Shown piece after piece: positions 9,704 through 19,122 of a DNA stretch of 64,000 nucleotides. The notes under the pieces are model-generated. The model was given only the letters and a program-made list of their open reading frames with translations, ran no database searches and had not been told where the DNA came from. Source of the DNA: an uncultured Pelagibacteraceae bacterium (lineage in GTDB: Bacteria; Pseudomonadota; Alphaproteobacteria; Pelagibacterales; Pelagibacteraceae); assembly GCA_902604975.1 (NCBI GenBank), contig CACLAY010000001.1, positions 124,001-188,000 on the forward strand, given 5' to 3'. Positions within the stretch are counted from its first letter, which is position 1; each line of letters starts with the position of its first letter. The position numbers were made by a program, and so were the translations under genes.

Positions 9704-10711
9704 TTAATTTATAAGTCCTGCTTCTTTGTAGAACTTTTCTGCACCAGGATGTAATGGTACTCCTACTCCAGAAAGAGCTGTATCAGGCGTTATTGTTTTG
9801 CCTTTAGCATGACCAACATCCATTAGCTTTCTAGATTCTTTATTCCATAAAGCTTTAGTGATTTGATAGATTAACTCATTATCTTCTTTTGCAGACGTAA
9901 ACCATTGAGCACCTACTGCTACAGTGTTTACTTCATCCACTCCTTCATAAGTTCCTGAAGGAATTGGGCTTTGTGAGAAAAATCCATATTTTGAAGTTAA
10001 TGCTTTAGCTCCTGCACCATCAATAGGAACTAGTTTTATATCAACTGCAGATGCTAACTCAACAATGGCTCCTGTTGGGAAACCTGCTACGACAAAAATT
10101 GCATCGACTTTACCATTTCTTAGTGCATCTGTAGCTGCTTTACCTTTTAAAGCTTCAGCTTTTACATCACTAGTACTTAAACCATTTGATTCTAAAATTA
10201 ATTTAGCATCAACATACGTACCAGATCCAGGTTCATCAAGTGAAACTCTTTTACCTTTTAGATCTTTAACAGAATTAATATTACTTTTTTTAAGAGCAAC
10301 TAAATGAATGTGCTCTTGAAATAGTGCAGCTATAGTTCTTAAATCTTTTGCTGGTTCTTTTCCTTCCATAGTTCCAGTACCAGTGTAGGCCCAATAAGCA
10401 ACATCAGATTGTGCAAATCCTGAATTTCTCAAACCTGAAATAATAGCATTTACATTATCTACTGATCCTCTTGATGAAACAGCAGATGCAATTAAGTTGG
10501 GAACTCCACAACTTCCACCTTTACCACATTCTCTAGACCCTGGGGGTTTAGAAATTGCATTAGCAATCATTCCACCAACTGGATAATAAGTATAAGCAGT
10601 TCCTCCTGTACCAATTGTAAAAAATTTTAGTTCTTGAGCAAACGATTTACCTGACAAACCAAAAGTCAGAAGTAATATCATTAGAGAACTTTTAAATAAG
10701 TTTTTGATCAT
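9704..10711 (-). CDS. TAXI-family TRAP transporter solute-binding protein
   Basis: Signal peptide; FTIGTGGTAYTYYPVGGMIANAIS. Confidence 0.93.
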   Translation of the reverse strand: MIKNLFKSSLMILLLTFGLSGKSFAQELKFFTIGTGGTAYTYYPVGGMIANAISKPPGSRECGKGGSCGVPNLIASAVSSRGSVDNVNAIISGLRNSGFAQSDVAYWAYTGTGTMEGKEPAKDLRTIAALFQEHIHLVALKKSNINSVKDLKGKRVSLDEPGSGTYVDAKLILESNGLSTSDVKAEALKGKAATDALRNGKVDAIFVVAGFPTGAIVELASAVDIKLVPIDGAGAKALTSKYGFFSQSPIPSGTYEGVDEVNTVAVGAQWFTSAKEDNELIYQITKALWNKESRKLMDVGHAKGKTITPDTALSGVGVPLHPGAEKFYKEAGLIN

Positions 10712-10787
10712 ATTCTCTCCAATTTATTAATTATTCTTACTATTTAATATTAATCAATTATTATTGTCTATATAAATTTAGAAGTAT

Positions 10788-12746
10788 TTAAGATTTCTTA
10801 AGTTCATCAAGATTTTTAAATTCATTTAAAATATTTGGATTTATTAGAGCTTGAATATTTTTTATTTTATTTCCCTCAATAGTATCTCTAACAGCAATCT
10901 CAACTATTTTTCCATTTTTTGTCCTTGGTATATCTGAGACCTCAATTATTTTTTTAGGCACATGCCGTGGAGATGCATCTAAACGTATAGCCTTTTTCAA
11001 ATTTAATAATAAATCTTCATTTAACGAATTAGGTTTCTTAAGGACAACAAATAATATAATTCTCACGTCGTTATCCCATTTCTGACCTATGACTATTGAC
11101 TCTTTAACTTCTTTAAATTTGTCAACCACAGAATAAATCTCAGCAGTACCTAACCTTGCTCCACCAGGATTTAGTGTAGCATCTGATCTTCCATAAATTA
11201 CATATCCTCCATTAGATTTTCTTTCAGCAAAATCTCCATGATGCCAAACATTTTTAAATTTTTTGAAATATGCGCTTTTATATTTTTCATTATTCTTATC
11301 ATTCCAGAATAATTTTGGCATTGAAGGAAAAGGTGATTTACAGACTAATTCCCCTTTTTTATTTAATAAAGATTTTCCTCTTTCAGAAAAAACATCAGTA
11401 TTCATTCCTAACCCATTGTTCTGAATTTCCCCGCTATAAACTGGTGAATATATATTTCCTAACACAAAGCATGACACTAAGTCTGTTCCCCCCGCAATAG
11501 ATGCTAAATGAACATTTTTTTTTATGTTTTTGTAAACATAATCAAAACCATCTGATGATAAAGGTGATCCAGTTGAACAAATAATTTTAAGATACTTTAG
11601 TTTATATTTATTTTTAATTTTTATATTAAGCTTTCTTAATTGATCTATATACTTAGCACTTACACCAAAGAGTGAAATTTTTTCTTTCTCAGCTATTTTA
11701 AATAGTAAATCATTTTTTTTATGCATTGGAAAGCCATCGAATAGAACAATAGAAGCTTTTGATGCTAAAAATGTTATTAACCAATTCCACATCATCCATC
11801 CACAGGTAGTAAAATAAAAAACATTATCTCCTGGCTTAACATTACAGTGAAGTTTGTGTTCTTTTAAATGTTGTAGCAAAACACCCCCAGCTCTATGACA
11901 TATGCATTTTGGTTTTCCTGTTGTTCCACTAGAATATAAAATAGCCAGCTCTTTATCAAAATCAAATTTTTTGAATGTAATTTTGCTTTTTTCTTTGTGT
12001 TTTAATTTATTGAAATAAAAGATTTTTATTCCTTTAATTTTTTTTTGTTTTAAATTTTTTTTACCTGGATAATTAATAATTAAAACACTTTTAATAGATT
12101 TAATTTTTTCAAGAATAGCTGGTAATCTTTGAAGAATATTTATTTCTTTACCATTATAATAATACCTATCTGTAATGATTAATAATTTTGGTTTAATTTG
12201 AGAAAATCTTTCTATAACTCCTTGCGTACCAAAATCTGGAGAGCAAGAAGACCAGATAGCACCTATTGCACTAGTTGCAACAAAACTTTCAACAGTTTCA
12301 ATTTGGTTTGCTGTATATGCTGCTATTCTATCTTTATCTTTAATTTTATTATCTTTAAAAAATTTGATTAACTTTGAAGTATTATTATATAATTCTTTCC
12401 AGGATTTTTCTTCCCTATATCCATTTTCACTAATAAAAGTTACAGCTTTCGAAGTATCACTTTTTGACAATAAGTTTTCTGCATAATTTAATTTAGATTT
12501 TATTAAGAATTTACTTTTAATAATTTCTTTTGGAAAATAAAATTTATCATTTTTAATACCTTTGAGATTTGAGAATTCCCAAATTGAGGTCCAAAAAAGC
12601 TTAGGGTTTTTGATTGTCCAATTAAATAATTTTTTATAATTTTTCTCTGGTTTATAATTAAACTTATTTGCTAAAAATTTTTCAAACTCAAATAAATTAG
12701 ATTTTGATTTTGTTAGAGAATCAGCTTCCCACAATTTCTGAGGCAT
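10788..12746 (-). CDS. acetoacetate-CoA ligase
   Basis: ANL AMP-binding motif ILYSSGTTGKPKCICH; AACS-like N-terminus LWEADSLTKSKSNLFEFEKFL. Confidence 0.88.
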   Translation of the reverse strand: MPQKLWEADSLTKSKSNLFEFEKFLANKFNYKPEKNYKKLFNWTIKNPKLFWTSIWEFSNLKGIKNDKFYFPKEIIKSKFLIKSKLNYAENLLSKSDTSKAVTFISENGYREEKSWKELYNNTSKLIKFFKDNKIKDKDRIAAYTANQIETVESFVATSAIGAIWSSCSPDFGTQGVIERFSQIKPKLLIITDRYYYNGKEINILQRLPAILEKIKSIKSVLIINYPGKKNLKQKKIKGIKIFYFNKLKHKEKSKITFKKFDFDKELAILYSSGTTGKPKCICHRAGGVLLQHLKEHKLHCNVKPGDNVFYFTTCGWMMWNWLITFLASKASIVLFDGFPMHKKNDLLFKIAEKEKISLFGVSAKYIDQLRKLNIKIKNKYKLKYLKIICSTGSPLSSDGFDYVYKNIKKNVHLASIAGGTDLVSCFVLGNIYSPVYSGEIQNNGLGMNTDVFSERGKSLLNKKGELVCKSPFPSMPKLFWNDKNNEKYKSAYFKKFKNVWHHGDFAERKSNGGYVIYGRSDATLNPGGARLGTAEIYSVVDKFKEVKESIVIGQKWDNDVRIILFVVLKKPNSLNEDLLLNLKKAIRLDASPRHVPKKIIEVSDIPRTKNGKIVEIAVRDTIEGNKIKNIQALINPNILNEFKNLDELKKS

Positions 12747-12908
12747 AAAAAAATATATTTAATTTTTAGAAATTATGATAACCTTAAAACATTAAATAAT
12801 AAAAATGAGAACTTTTTCCTCAATGATTCGGACTAGTTTTAGCCTATTTTTGTTCTTTAGAGGTAACAATATATAGTATTGGCTTTAAAAGTCACACCAA
12901 AGCTAGAA

Positions 12909-15392
12909 ATGACAAAAAATAAAATCACAGCAGTTCTTGGACCAACAAATACTGGAAAAACCTTCCTAGCAATAGAGACCATGCTCTCTTTTGATTCTGG
13001 TATGATTGGTTTCCCTTTAAGACTTTTAGCAAGAGAAGTTTATGACAAAATTGTTAAAAAAGTTGATCCATCAAAAGTTGCTTTGATAACTGGTGAAGAA
13101 AAAATAATTCCTATAAATGCCAAATATTTTCTTTGTACTGTTGAGTCAATGCCATTGGATAAAAATTTAGAATTCGTAGGTATTGATGAAATACAAATGT
13201 GTAATGATCATGAAAGAGGTCATATTTTTACAGATAGATTATTAAATATGAGGGGTGAAAAGCTTACTATGCTCATGGGTTCAAATTCAATTAAAAAAAT
13301 TATTCAAAATCTTGATGATGATATTGAATTTAAAAATAGAGTGAGACTCTCAAAATTATCATTTGGCGGTCACAAAAAAATTTCAAGAATAGAGAGAAAA
13401 AGTGCAGTAATAGCCTTTTCTACCGAAGAAGTTTATGCAATTGCAGAATTGATTAGACGTCAAAAAGGTGGAGCTGCCATTGTGATGGGTTCTCTTAGCC
13501 CAAAAACAAGAAACTCCCAGGTGAATTTATATCAATCAGGTGACGTAGATTATTTAGTTGCAACTGATGCAATTGGAATGGGAATTAATATGGATCTAGA
13601 TAATGTTTATTTTTCAAATTTAAAAAAGTTTGATGGTAAAAAATTAAGAAATTTAAATATTTCTGAAATTGGACAGATTGCAGGTAGAGCAGGAAGATAT
13701 TTAAATGATGGTATATTTGGCACAACCGGTGAATGTAAAGAAGTTGGACCAGAAGAAATTGAAGCATTAGAAACTCACAGCTTTCCAGATATACAAACAA
13801 TTTTTTGGAGAAACTCAAAATTAAATTTTAATAATAAAGTATCATTATTAAAATCTTTAGACGAGAAACCTCGGAAAGACTGGCTTAGAAGAATAAGTGA
13901 ATGCCAAGATGAAAAAGTATTAAAATATTTTTTAAAAGAAGTACCAAGTATAGAAATTCAAGATAATACTAAAACTTTAGAAATACTCTGGGAATGCTGT
14001 CAAATTCCTGATTTTGTAAAGAAAACTTATGGTCATCATTTTGAGGTTGTAAGTAAAATTTTTAATTTTTTAACAAATGGTGAAAAAAAAGTTCCTAACC
14101 ACTACATGAAAGAACAATTATCCTCATTAGACAAATTGGATGGGAATGTTGACTCTTTATCAAATAGAATTGCTAACGTTAGAACTTGGGCTTATGTTTC
14201 CAACAAATCTAATTGGGTTGAAAATCAAGATTATTGGATAGAAAGAGCTAAAACTCTTGAAGATAAACTATCTGACAGACTTCATGATGAATTAACAAAA
14301 ACATTTATTGATAAAAGAGCAAGCGTTTTAGCTAGAGGTTTAAAACAAGATATTATGTTTGAAACAGAGATTGTAAATAATGAGGAAGTAATGATTAACG
14401 AACAGTATATTGGCCGATTAAAAGGTCTTAAATTGGACTTAGATTTAAAGGTTGATACATTAGATGCTGATATAAAATCTTTAAAAAAGGCTGCAAGACA
14501 AAACGTTGTTCCCGAAATTATAAAAAGGATTACTCAGATAATTGATACTGGTTTAGTTGAGCTAAAAGATGATTTTAAAGTTTATTGGAACAACAATCAA
14601 ATTGCTAAATTAATTCCAGGTTCAGATTATCTAAATCCACAAATTCAATTAATTATTGATGAAATGATTGAGAATAGTGAAAAATCCAGACTAACCTCTT
14701 ATTTGCAAAACTGGCTTAATAAAAAAATTGAAACAGAGCTAAAAAGTCTAATAGATTTGAAAAATGTTAAAGATAATAATTCAGAATTAAGAGCTCTAGC
14801 ATATCATCTTTATGAAAATAATGGCGTTGTAAAAAGAGAAGAAGTTTTGAATTATTTAAATAAACTTAACCAAGATGAGAGAAAAAAATTAAGAAACTTA
14901 GGTGTTAAATTTGGAAGATACCACGTTTTTTTATTTAAATTGTTTAAACCAAGTTCAGTATCGTTAAGAATTCTTTTATGGAAAAATTTTAATGAGAAGA
15001 ATTTTGACTTCCTACCTCCCACTTTTGGACTAAATTTTTTGGAGGAAAAGGTGAAATTAAATAAAAATTTAATGCTTCTATCTGGTTTTGAAAAATTTGA
15101 AAATTTATATGTGAGAATAGATATTTTAGAGAGATTATTCCTAATGATTTATAATACTAAATCGGAAGATAAAATTAAAGAGATCAAGCTAATTCCTGAA
15201 ATGTTGAATTTGTTAGGTTGTAATAAAGAGAATTTTGTGAAATTAATAAAAAAAATGAATTACAAAACTTATGAAAAAAATAATAATCTTCACTTCAAAT
15301 ATATTCCAATAAGAAGGACAATAAAAAAAAATAACAATAAGACTATTAATGATAATCCATTTAATGTTCTTTCTCAACTTAACTTAAAATAA
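12909..15392 (+). CDS. Suv3-like ATP-dependent RNA helicase
   Basis: Walker A LGPTNTGKT; GIDEIQM; IGQIAGRAGRYLNDG; ORF opens at TTG 12879, first ATG 12909. Confidence 0.88.
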   Translation: MTKNKITAVLGPTNTGKTFLAIETMLSFDSGMIGFPLRLLAREVYDKIVKKVDPSKVALITGEEKIIPINAKYFLCTVESMPLDKNLEFVGIDEIQMCNDHERGHIFTDRLLNMRGEKLTMLMGSNSIKKIIQNLDDDIEFKNRVRLSKLSFGGHKKISRIERKSAVIAFSTEEVYAIAELIRRQKGGAAIVMGSLSPKTRNSQVNLYQSGDVDYLVATDAIGMGINMDLDNVYFSNLKKFDGKKLRNLNISEIGQIAGRAGRYLNDGIFGTTGECKEVGPEEIEALETHSFPDIQTIFWRNSKLNFNNKVSLLKSLDEKPRKDWLRRISECQDEKVLKYFLKEVPSIEIQDNTKTLEILWECCQIPDFVKKTYGHHFEVVSKIFNFLTNGEKKVPNHYMKEQLSSLDKLDGNVDSLSNRIANVRTWAYVSNKSNWVENQDYWIERAKTLEDKLSDRLHDELTKTFIDKRASVLARGLKQDIMFETEIVNNEEVMINEQYIGRLKGLKLDLDLKVDTLDADIKSLKKAARQNVVPEIIKRITQIIDTGLVELKDDFKVYWNNNQIAKLIPGSDYLNPQIQLIIDEMIENSEKSRLTSYLQNWLNKKIETELKSLIDLKNVKDNNSELRALAYHLYENNGVVKREEVLNYLNKLNQDERKKLRNLGVKFGRYHVFLFKLFKPSSVSLRILLWKNFNEKNFDFLPPTFGLNFLEEKVKLNKNLMLLSGFEKFENLYVRIDILERLFLMIYNTKSEDKIKEIKLIPEMLNLLGCNKENFVKLIKKMNYKTYEKNNNLHFKYIPIRRTIKKNNNKTINDNPFNVLSQLNLK

Positions 15393-15817
15393 TGTTCAAT
15401 ATTTTTAAAAAAGAAGAAAGTGAAAAAAAAAATAGTAATCCATCAATAATTGCAGTTGCTTGTTTATTAATTCATTCAGCTAGGATTGATGAGAATTATA
15501 CAAATAAAGAAAAAAAAATTATTAAAGATGCAATTATTGAAATGGGAGCAGAAGCTGAAAATATTGATAAAATAATACTAGATGCAGAGGAAAAAGAAAA
15601 AGACTCAAATCAAATTCTCGATTTTACAAGAGAAATTAAAAATATTAATGAAGAGGATAAAAAAATCATAATAGAAGCATTATGGGATATTATATATTCC
15701 GATGAAGATGCTGATATGTATGAAACAAACTTAATGAGAAGATTATCTGGTTTACTCTATCTAAATTCAAAAGTTGTAGGTGATATTAAAGAGAAAGTTC
15801 GCCAAAAAAAAATATGA
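15392..15817 (+). CDS. TerB-like family protein
   Basis: Acidic helical TerB pattern: [22 protein letters not shown]...[26 protein letters not shown]. Confidence 0.75.
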   Translation: MFNIFKKEESEKKNSNPSIIAVACLLIHSARIDENYTNKEKKIIKDAIIEMGAEAENIDKIILDAEEKEKDSNQILDFTREIKNINEEDKKIIIEALWDIIYSDEDADMYETNLMRRLSGLLYLNSKVVGDIKEKVRQKKI

Positions 15818-16143
15818 CATATTTAGTAAATGATAAATGCATCAAATGTAAATTGATGGATTGTGTTGAAGTATGTCCAGTGGATTGCTTTTATGAAGGT
15901 AAAAATATGCTTGTAATTAAACCTGATGAGTGTATAGATTGTGGCGTTTGCGAGCCAGAATGTCCAGTAGACGCTATAATCTCTGATAATGACGATAGTG
16001 GTGGAAAGTGGTTAGAAGTGAATAAAAAATACGCGGACTTATGGCCAAACATTAGTGAAAAAAAAGATCCACCAGCGGATCACGAACAATTTAAAGATGT
16101 AAAAAATAAATATGAAAAATATTTTAAAGAAAATCTTGAATAA
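15814..16143 (+). CDS. fdxA: 7Fe/4Fe ferredoxin
   Basis: [18 protein letters not shown] and [16 protein letters not shown] clusters. Confidence 0.92.
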   Translation: MTYLVNDKCIKCKLMDCVEVCPVDCFYEGKNMLVIKPDECIDCGVCEPECPVDAIISDNDDSGGKWLEVNKKYADLWPNISEKKDPPADHEQFKDVKNKYEKYFKENLE

Positions 16144-16939
16144 AAAGAAGACTAAAAAAGTTATTAATAAAAAAACTAAGCCTGCAAAAAAAATTGTTAA
16201 GTCAAAAAAAGTTTCAAAAGTAGTAAAAGTTAAAAAGATAACTAAGGAGTCGAATAAAAAGAAAATAGTTAAAAAAATAAAAAAAAAAGATAAAGTTGAA
16301 GTCAAATCTGATCCATTAAGAATACCTAAAAATAATGAACAAAAACCTGAAATAAAAAAAGTTAAAAAACAAGAGACTGAAAAAAAATTATTTAAAATTA
16401 AAGATTATGTTGTTTACCCAAAACATGGTGTTGGTCAGATAACCGAAACAAAAAAAATTAATATCGGTGGTATCGATGTAGAAACTTATGTATTAAAATT
16501 TGAAAGAGATAAAGCTAATGGGATGGTTCCAGTAAATAAACAATCACATTTAAGAGCTTTAGCAACAATAAACCAGATTAACAAATGTGTAAGCATATTA
16601 AAAAGCAAGCCAAAAATTAAACGTTCGATGTGGAGTAGGAGAGCACAAGAATACGAGGCAAAAATTTCATCTGGCAAAATATACGAATTAGCCGAAGTAG
16701 TAAGAGATCTGAATAAAGGTGATGATATTATGATTGATCAATCCTATAGTGAAAGACAATTATTTGAAAAAGCATTCGAAAGATTGTTAACGGAATTCAA
16801 AATTGTAATGGGATCAAGCATAGAAGATGCTCAAAAGAAACTTGATAAGGCTCTAAAGAGAAACTTAGAGAAACAAACTCAAAAAGTTGAAGAAAAGACA
16901 GCAACTGAAGAAGTTATAAATCAAGAAATAACGGATTAA
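16112..16939 (+). CDS. carD: CarD-family transcriptional regulator with Lys-rich N-terminal extension
   Basis: CarD core [17 protein letters not shown]...; ~95-aa polybasic N-terminus; start overlaps fdxA by 32 bp. Confidence 0.88.
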   Translation: MKNILKKILNKKKTKKVINKKTKPAKKIVKSKKVSKVVKVKKITKESNKKKIVKKIKKKDKVEVKSDPLRIPKNNEQKPEIKKVKKQETEKKLFKIKDYVVYPKHGVGQITETKKINIGGIDVETYVLKFERDKANGMVPVNKQSHLRALATINQINKCVSILKSKPKIKRSMWSRRAQEYEAKISSGKIYELAEVVRDLNKGDDIMIDQSYSERQLFEKAFERLLTEFKIVMGSSIEDAQKKLDKALKRNLEKQTQKVEEKTATEEVINQEITD

Positions 16940-16976
16940 AAAAAACGCTCCTCACGCAAGCGCCATGAGAAGCGTT
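16938..16976 (-). terminator. intrinsic terminator of the polybasic microprotein gene
   Basis: Minus strand AACGCTTCTCATGGCGCTTGCGTGAGGAGCGTTTTTTTT: AACGCT/AGCGTT plus CTCA/TGAG stem followed by a T run. Confidence 0.8.
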
Positions 16977-16998
16977 ATCAATTAAAAAGAATACTAAA

Positions 16999-17082
16999 CT
17001 ATCTTCTTTTTTTCTTCTTAGCTTTTTTCTTAGCTTTTTTCTTAGTTTTCTTTTTAGCAGCTTTCTTTTTTCTTTTAGCCAT
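16999..17082 (-). CDS. 27-aa lysine-rich (histone H1-tail-like) microprotein
   Basis: MAKRKKKAAKKKTKKKAKKKAKKKKRR*; GGGAG SD upstream of ATG; own terminator; absent from ORF track because of its length. Confidence 0.7.
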   Translation of the reverse strand: MAKRKKKAAKKKTKKKAKKKAKKKKRR

Positions 17083-17103
17083 CTTTAGCTCCCTTTTTTT
17101 ATA

Positions 17104-17124
17104 AACGAATCTTTATGATTCGTT
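17104..17124 (-). promoter_or_regulatory. 5' UTR stem-loop upstream of microprotein ORF
   Basis: AACGAATC-loop-GATTCGTT 8-bp stem. Confidence 0.6.
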
Positions 17125-17133
17125 ATTAACTAA

Positions 17134-17162
17134 TTTTTATTTTTTTTGAATAGTTATGTCAA
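17134..17162 (-). promoter_or_regulatory. sigma70-like promoter for microprotein gene
   Basis: Minus strand TTGACA (17162-17157), 17-nt spacer, TAAAAA (17139-17134). Confidence 0.55.
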
Positions 17163-17270
17163 ACATATAATTTTTTTTGAAAATTAAAAAAAAATAATTT
17201 TTTTATATTTTTTTATTAATTAAAAAAAGTTAATTAAATCGCTATTAATAAAGTGTTTTTTATAAATATT

Positions 17271-18971
17271 TTAATAAAGTTTTTCAAATTCATTTTTATA
17301 TTTTTGAACAATTTTATATCTTTTAAGTTTTAGAGTTGGAGTTAGCATTCCATTTTCAATTGAAAATTTTTCACTAATTATAAAAAATTTTTTTATATTT
17401 TCTATTTTAGAAAGATTTTTATTTATATTTTCTATTTCTTTTTTAATTTGATCATTAGTTGCATTAGTATTTTCATCCGATAGAACTAATAATGCAACTA
17501 GATAGGGTTTATTGTCTCCATAAACAACTGATTGATCAATTAATTTAGAATTTGACAACTCATTTTCAATTTTAACTGGAGAAATATTATCTCCTCCAGG
17601 TGTAATCAAAATATCTTTTTTTCTATCAGTAATTTTTAAATAACCATTCTTAAAAATTCCAATATCCCCTGTATGTAACCAACCATCTTTTAAAACTTTC
17701 TTAGTTTCTTCTTCATTATTCCAATAACCCAACATCACATTTTCACCTTTAACTAAAATTTCTCCATCTGAAGCTATTTTTACCTCATTTCCTTTAAATG
17801 GTGGTCCTACAGTCTCAACCCTAATATCATTAATGGGGTTGCAACTTACAACTGGAGAGGTCTCGGTTAATCCATATCCTTGTAAGGTAGGAAGGCCAAT
17901 AGCATTTAAGAAAATACCAACTTCTTTATCAAGGGCTCCACCGCCGGAAACGAAAGTTTTAAGAGCACCTCCAAATTGACTTTTAATTTTTTTTCTTACT
18001 ATTTTTTCCAATATATTATCAATCAATTTTTCAAAAATTGTTAGAGATTGTTTATTAATTTTTTTGGTTCCTAGTTCTAGCATTTTTAATATTAATTTTT
18101 TCTTTAAGCCTGTCGTCTTGTTAAAGCTTGCATTAATCTTTTGAAATAAATTTTGGTAAAACCTAGGTACTGCAGTCATTAGTTGGGGTTTACAATCATT
18201 CATATTTTTAATTAATTTTTCAATACTTTCAGCATAAAATATCTTTGCTCCAACACTTATTTGAACAAATTGAACAGTGTGTTCATAAGAATGTGAGAGA
18301 GGCAACCATGTTAAAAATCTTGTCTGATCTGTTAGCAAAGGTCTCAATATATCAAGTGCACCATCACAATTATTTAAAATACCGCCGTGACTTAAGATTA
18401 CACCTTTTGGGTTACCTTGTGTTCCTGAGGTATAAATAATACAAGCTGGATCATTTCTTTTAATTGACAAGTCTGGCACATTTGAATCTTGATAATCTAA
18501 ATTAGAGAATAATTTATTAACATTAATATAACTTTCAGAATCTATATCTAATGCTTCAAAAGAAAATATTTTAACAACAAAACTTTTTTTTTTTACAATT
18601 TCTTTAACTTTATTAAATTGTTCTTGATTAGAAACAAAAATTAATTTTGGATTACAATTTTCAATAATATATTCATAATCTTTCTCTGAATAAGTTGTAT
18701 AAGCTGGTACAGTAATAGCTTCCGACAACATTACTGAAAGATCAGTTATAAACCACTCTGGTCTATTTTCAGATATTAATAAACATCTGTCACCTTTATT
18801 TGTATATTTTTTGATTTCAGACGAAAGTTTTTTAACTGAATGAAATGTTTTTTCCCATGTAAAATAATTACTGTTGTCTTTTAAGGATATTAAAAAAATA
18901 TTATCTTTTTTTTGCTTTTTATAATTAATAAAAAACAGTTCGACTAAATTATTAATATTTTTTGTACTCAT
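17271..18971 (-). CDS. long-chain acyl-CoA synthetase (AMP-forming)
   Basis: IIYTSGTQGNPKGVILSH; GYGLTETSPV; TGDIG; DRKKDILITPGGDNISP. Confidence 0.9.
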   Translation of the reverse strand: MSTKNINNLVELFFINYKKQKKDNIFLISLKDNSNYFTWEKTFHSVKKLSSEIKKYTNKGDRCLLISENRPEWFITDLSVMLSEAITVPAYTTYSEKDYEYIIENCNPKLIFVSNQEQFNKVKEIVKKKSFVVKIFSFEALDIDSESYINVNKLFSNLDYQDSNVPDLSIKRNDPACIIYTSGTQGNPKGVILSHGGILNNCDGALDILRPLLTDQTRFLTWLPLSHSYEHTVQFVQISVGAKIFYAESIEKLIKNMNDCKPQLMTAVPRFYQNLFQKINASFNKTTGLKKKLILKMLELGTKKINKQSLTIFEKLIDNILEKIVRKKIKSQFGGALKTFVSGGGALDKEVGIFLNAIGLPTLQGYGLTETSPVVSCNPINDIRVETVGPPFKGNEVKIASDGEILVKGENVMLGYWNNEEETKKVLKDGWLHTGDIGIFKNGYLKITDRKKDILITPGGDNISPVKIENELSNSKLIDQSVVYGDNKPYLVALLVLSDENTNATNDQIKKEIENINKNLSKIENIKKFFIISEKFSIENGMLTPTLKLKRYKIVQKYKNEFEKLY

Positions 18972-18978
18972 AATTTCT

Positions 18979-19065
18979 TGGTGGGCAAAGAGAGAATCGA
19001 ACTCTCACAGTATTGCTACTATTGGATTTTGAGTCCAACGCGTCTACCAGTTCCGCCATTCGCCC
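18979..19065 (-). tRNA. tRNA-Leu (anticodon CAA), CCA encoded
   Basis: Reverse complement GGGCGAATGGCGGAACTGGTAGACGCGTTGGACTCAAAATCCAA...GTTCGATTCTCTCTTTGCCCACCA; long variable arm. Confidence 0.94.
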
Positions 19066-19122
19066 AAAGCTTTGCATATTTTAACTAATAGTATTAAATC
19101 ATTTATTATATTAAAAGAAAAT

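Noticed and set aside
12788-12872. Short plus-strand ORF MRTFSSMIRTSFSLFLFFRGNNI before the helicase
   Set aside because: No SD, no motif, in a divergent promoter region; insufficient support.
13585-13818. Minus-strand ORF in the Suv3-like helicase, and similar antisense ORFs at 8758, 10065, 11270, 16039, 16486, 18245, 22677, 26127, 28765, 29808, 30708, 31932, 32954, 35009, 35752, 37003, 38404, 41926, 42268, 44793, 44989, 45318, 47881, 51542, 52103, 56452, 58510, 60012, 60348, 62309, 63673
   Set aside because: All overlap genes with clear family motifs on the other strand or frame; none has its own motif.
17163-17230. Poly-A/T tracts downstream of the acyl-CoA synthetase as a special regulatory element
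   Set aside because: Consistent with the overall AT bias of intergenic DNA here; only the promoter-like and hairpin sequences nearby are distinctive.
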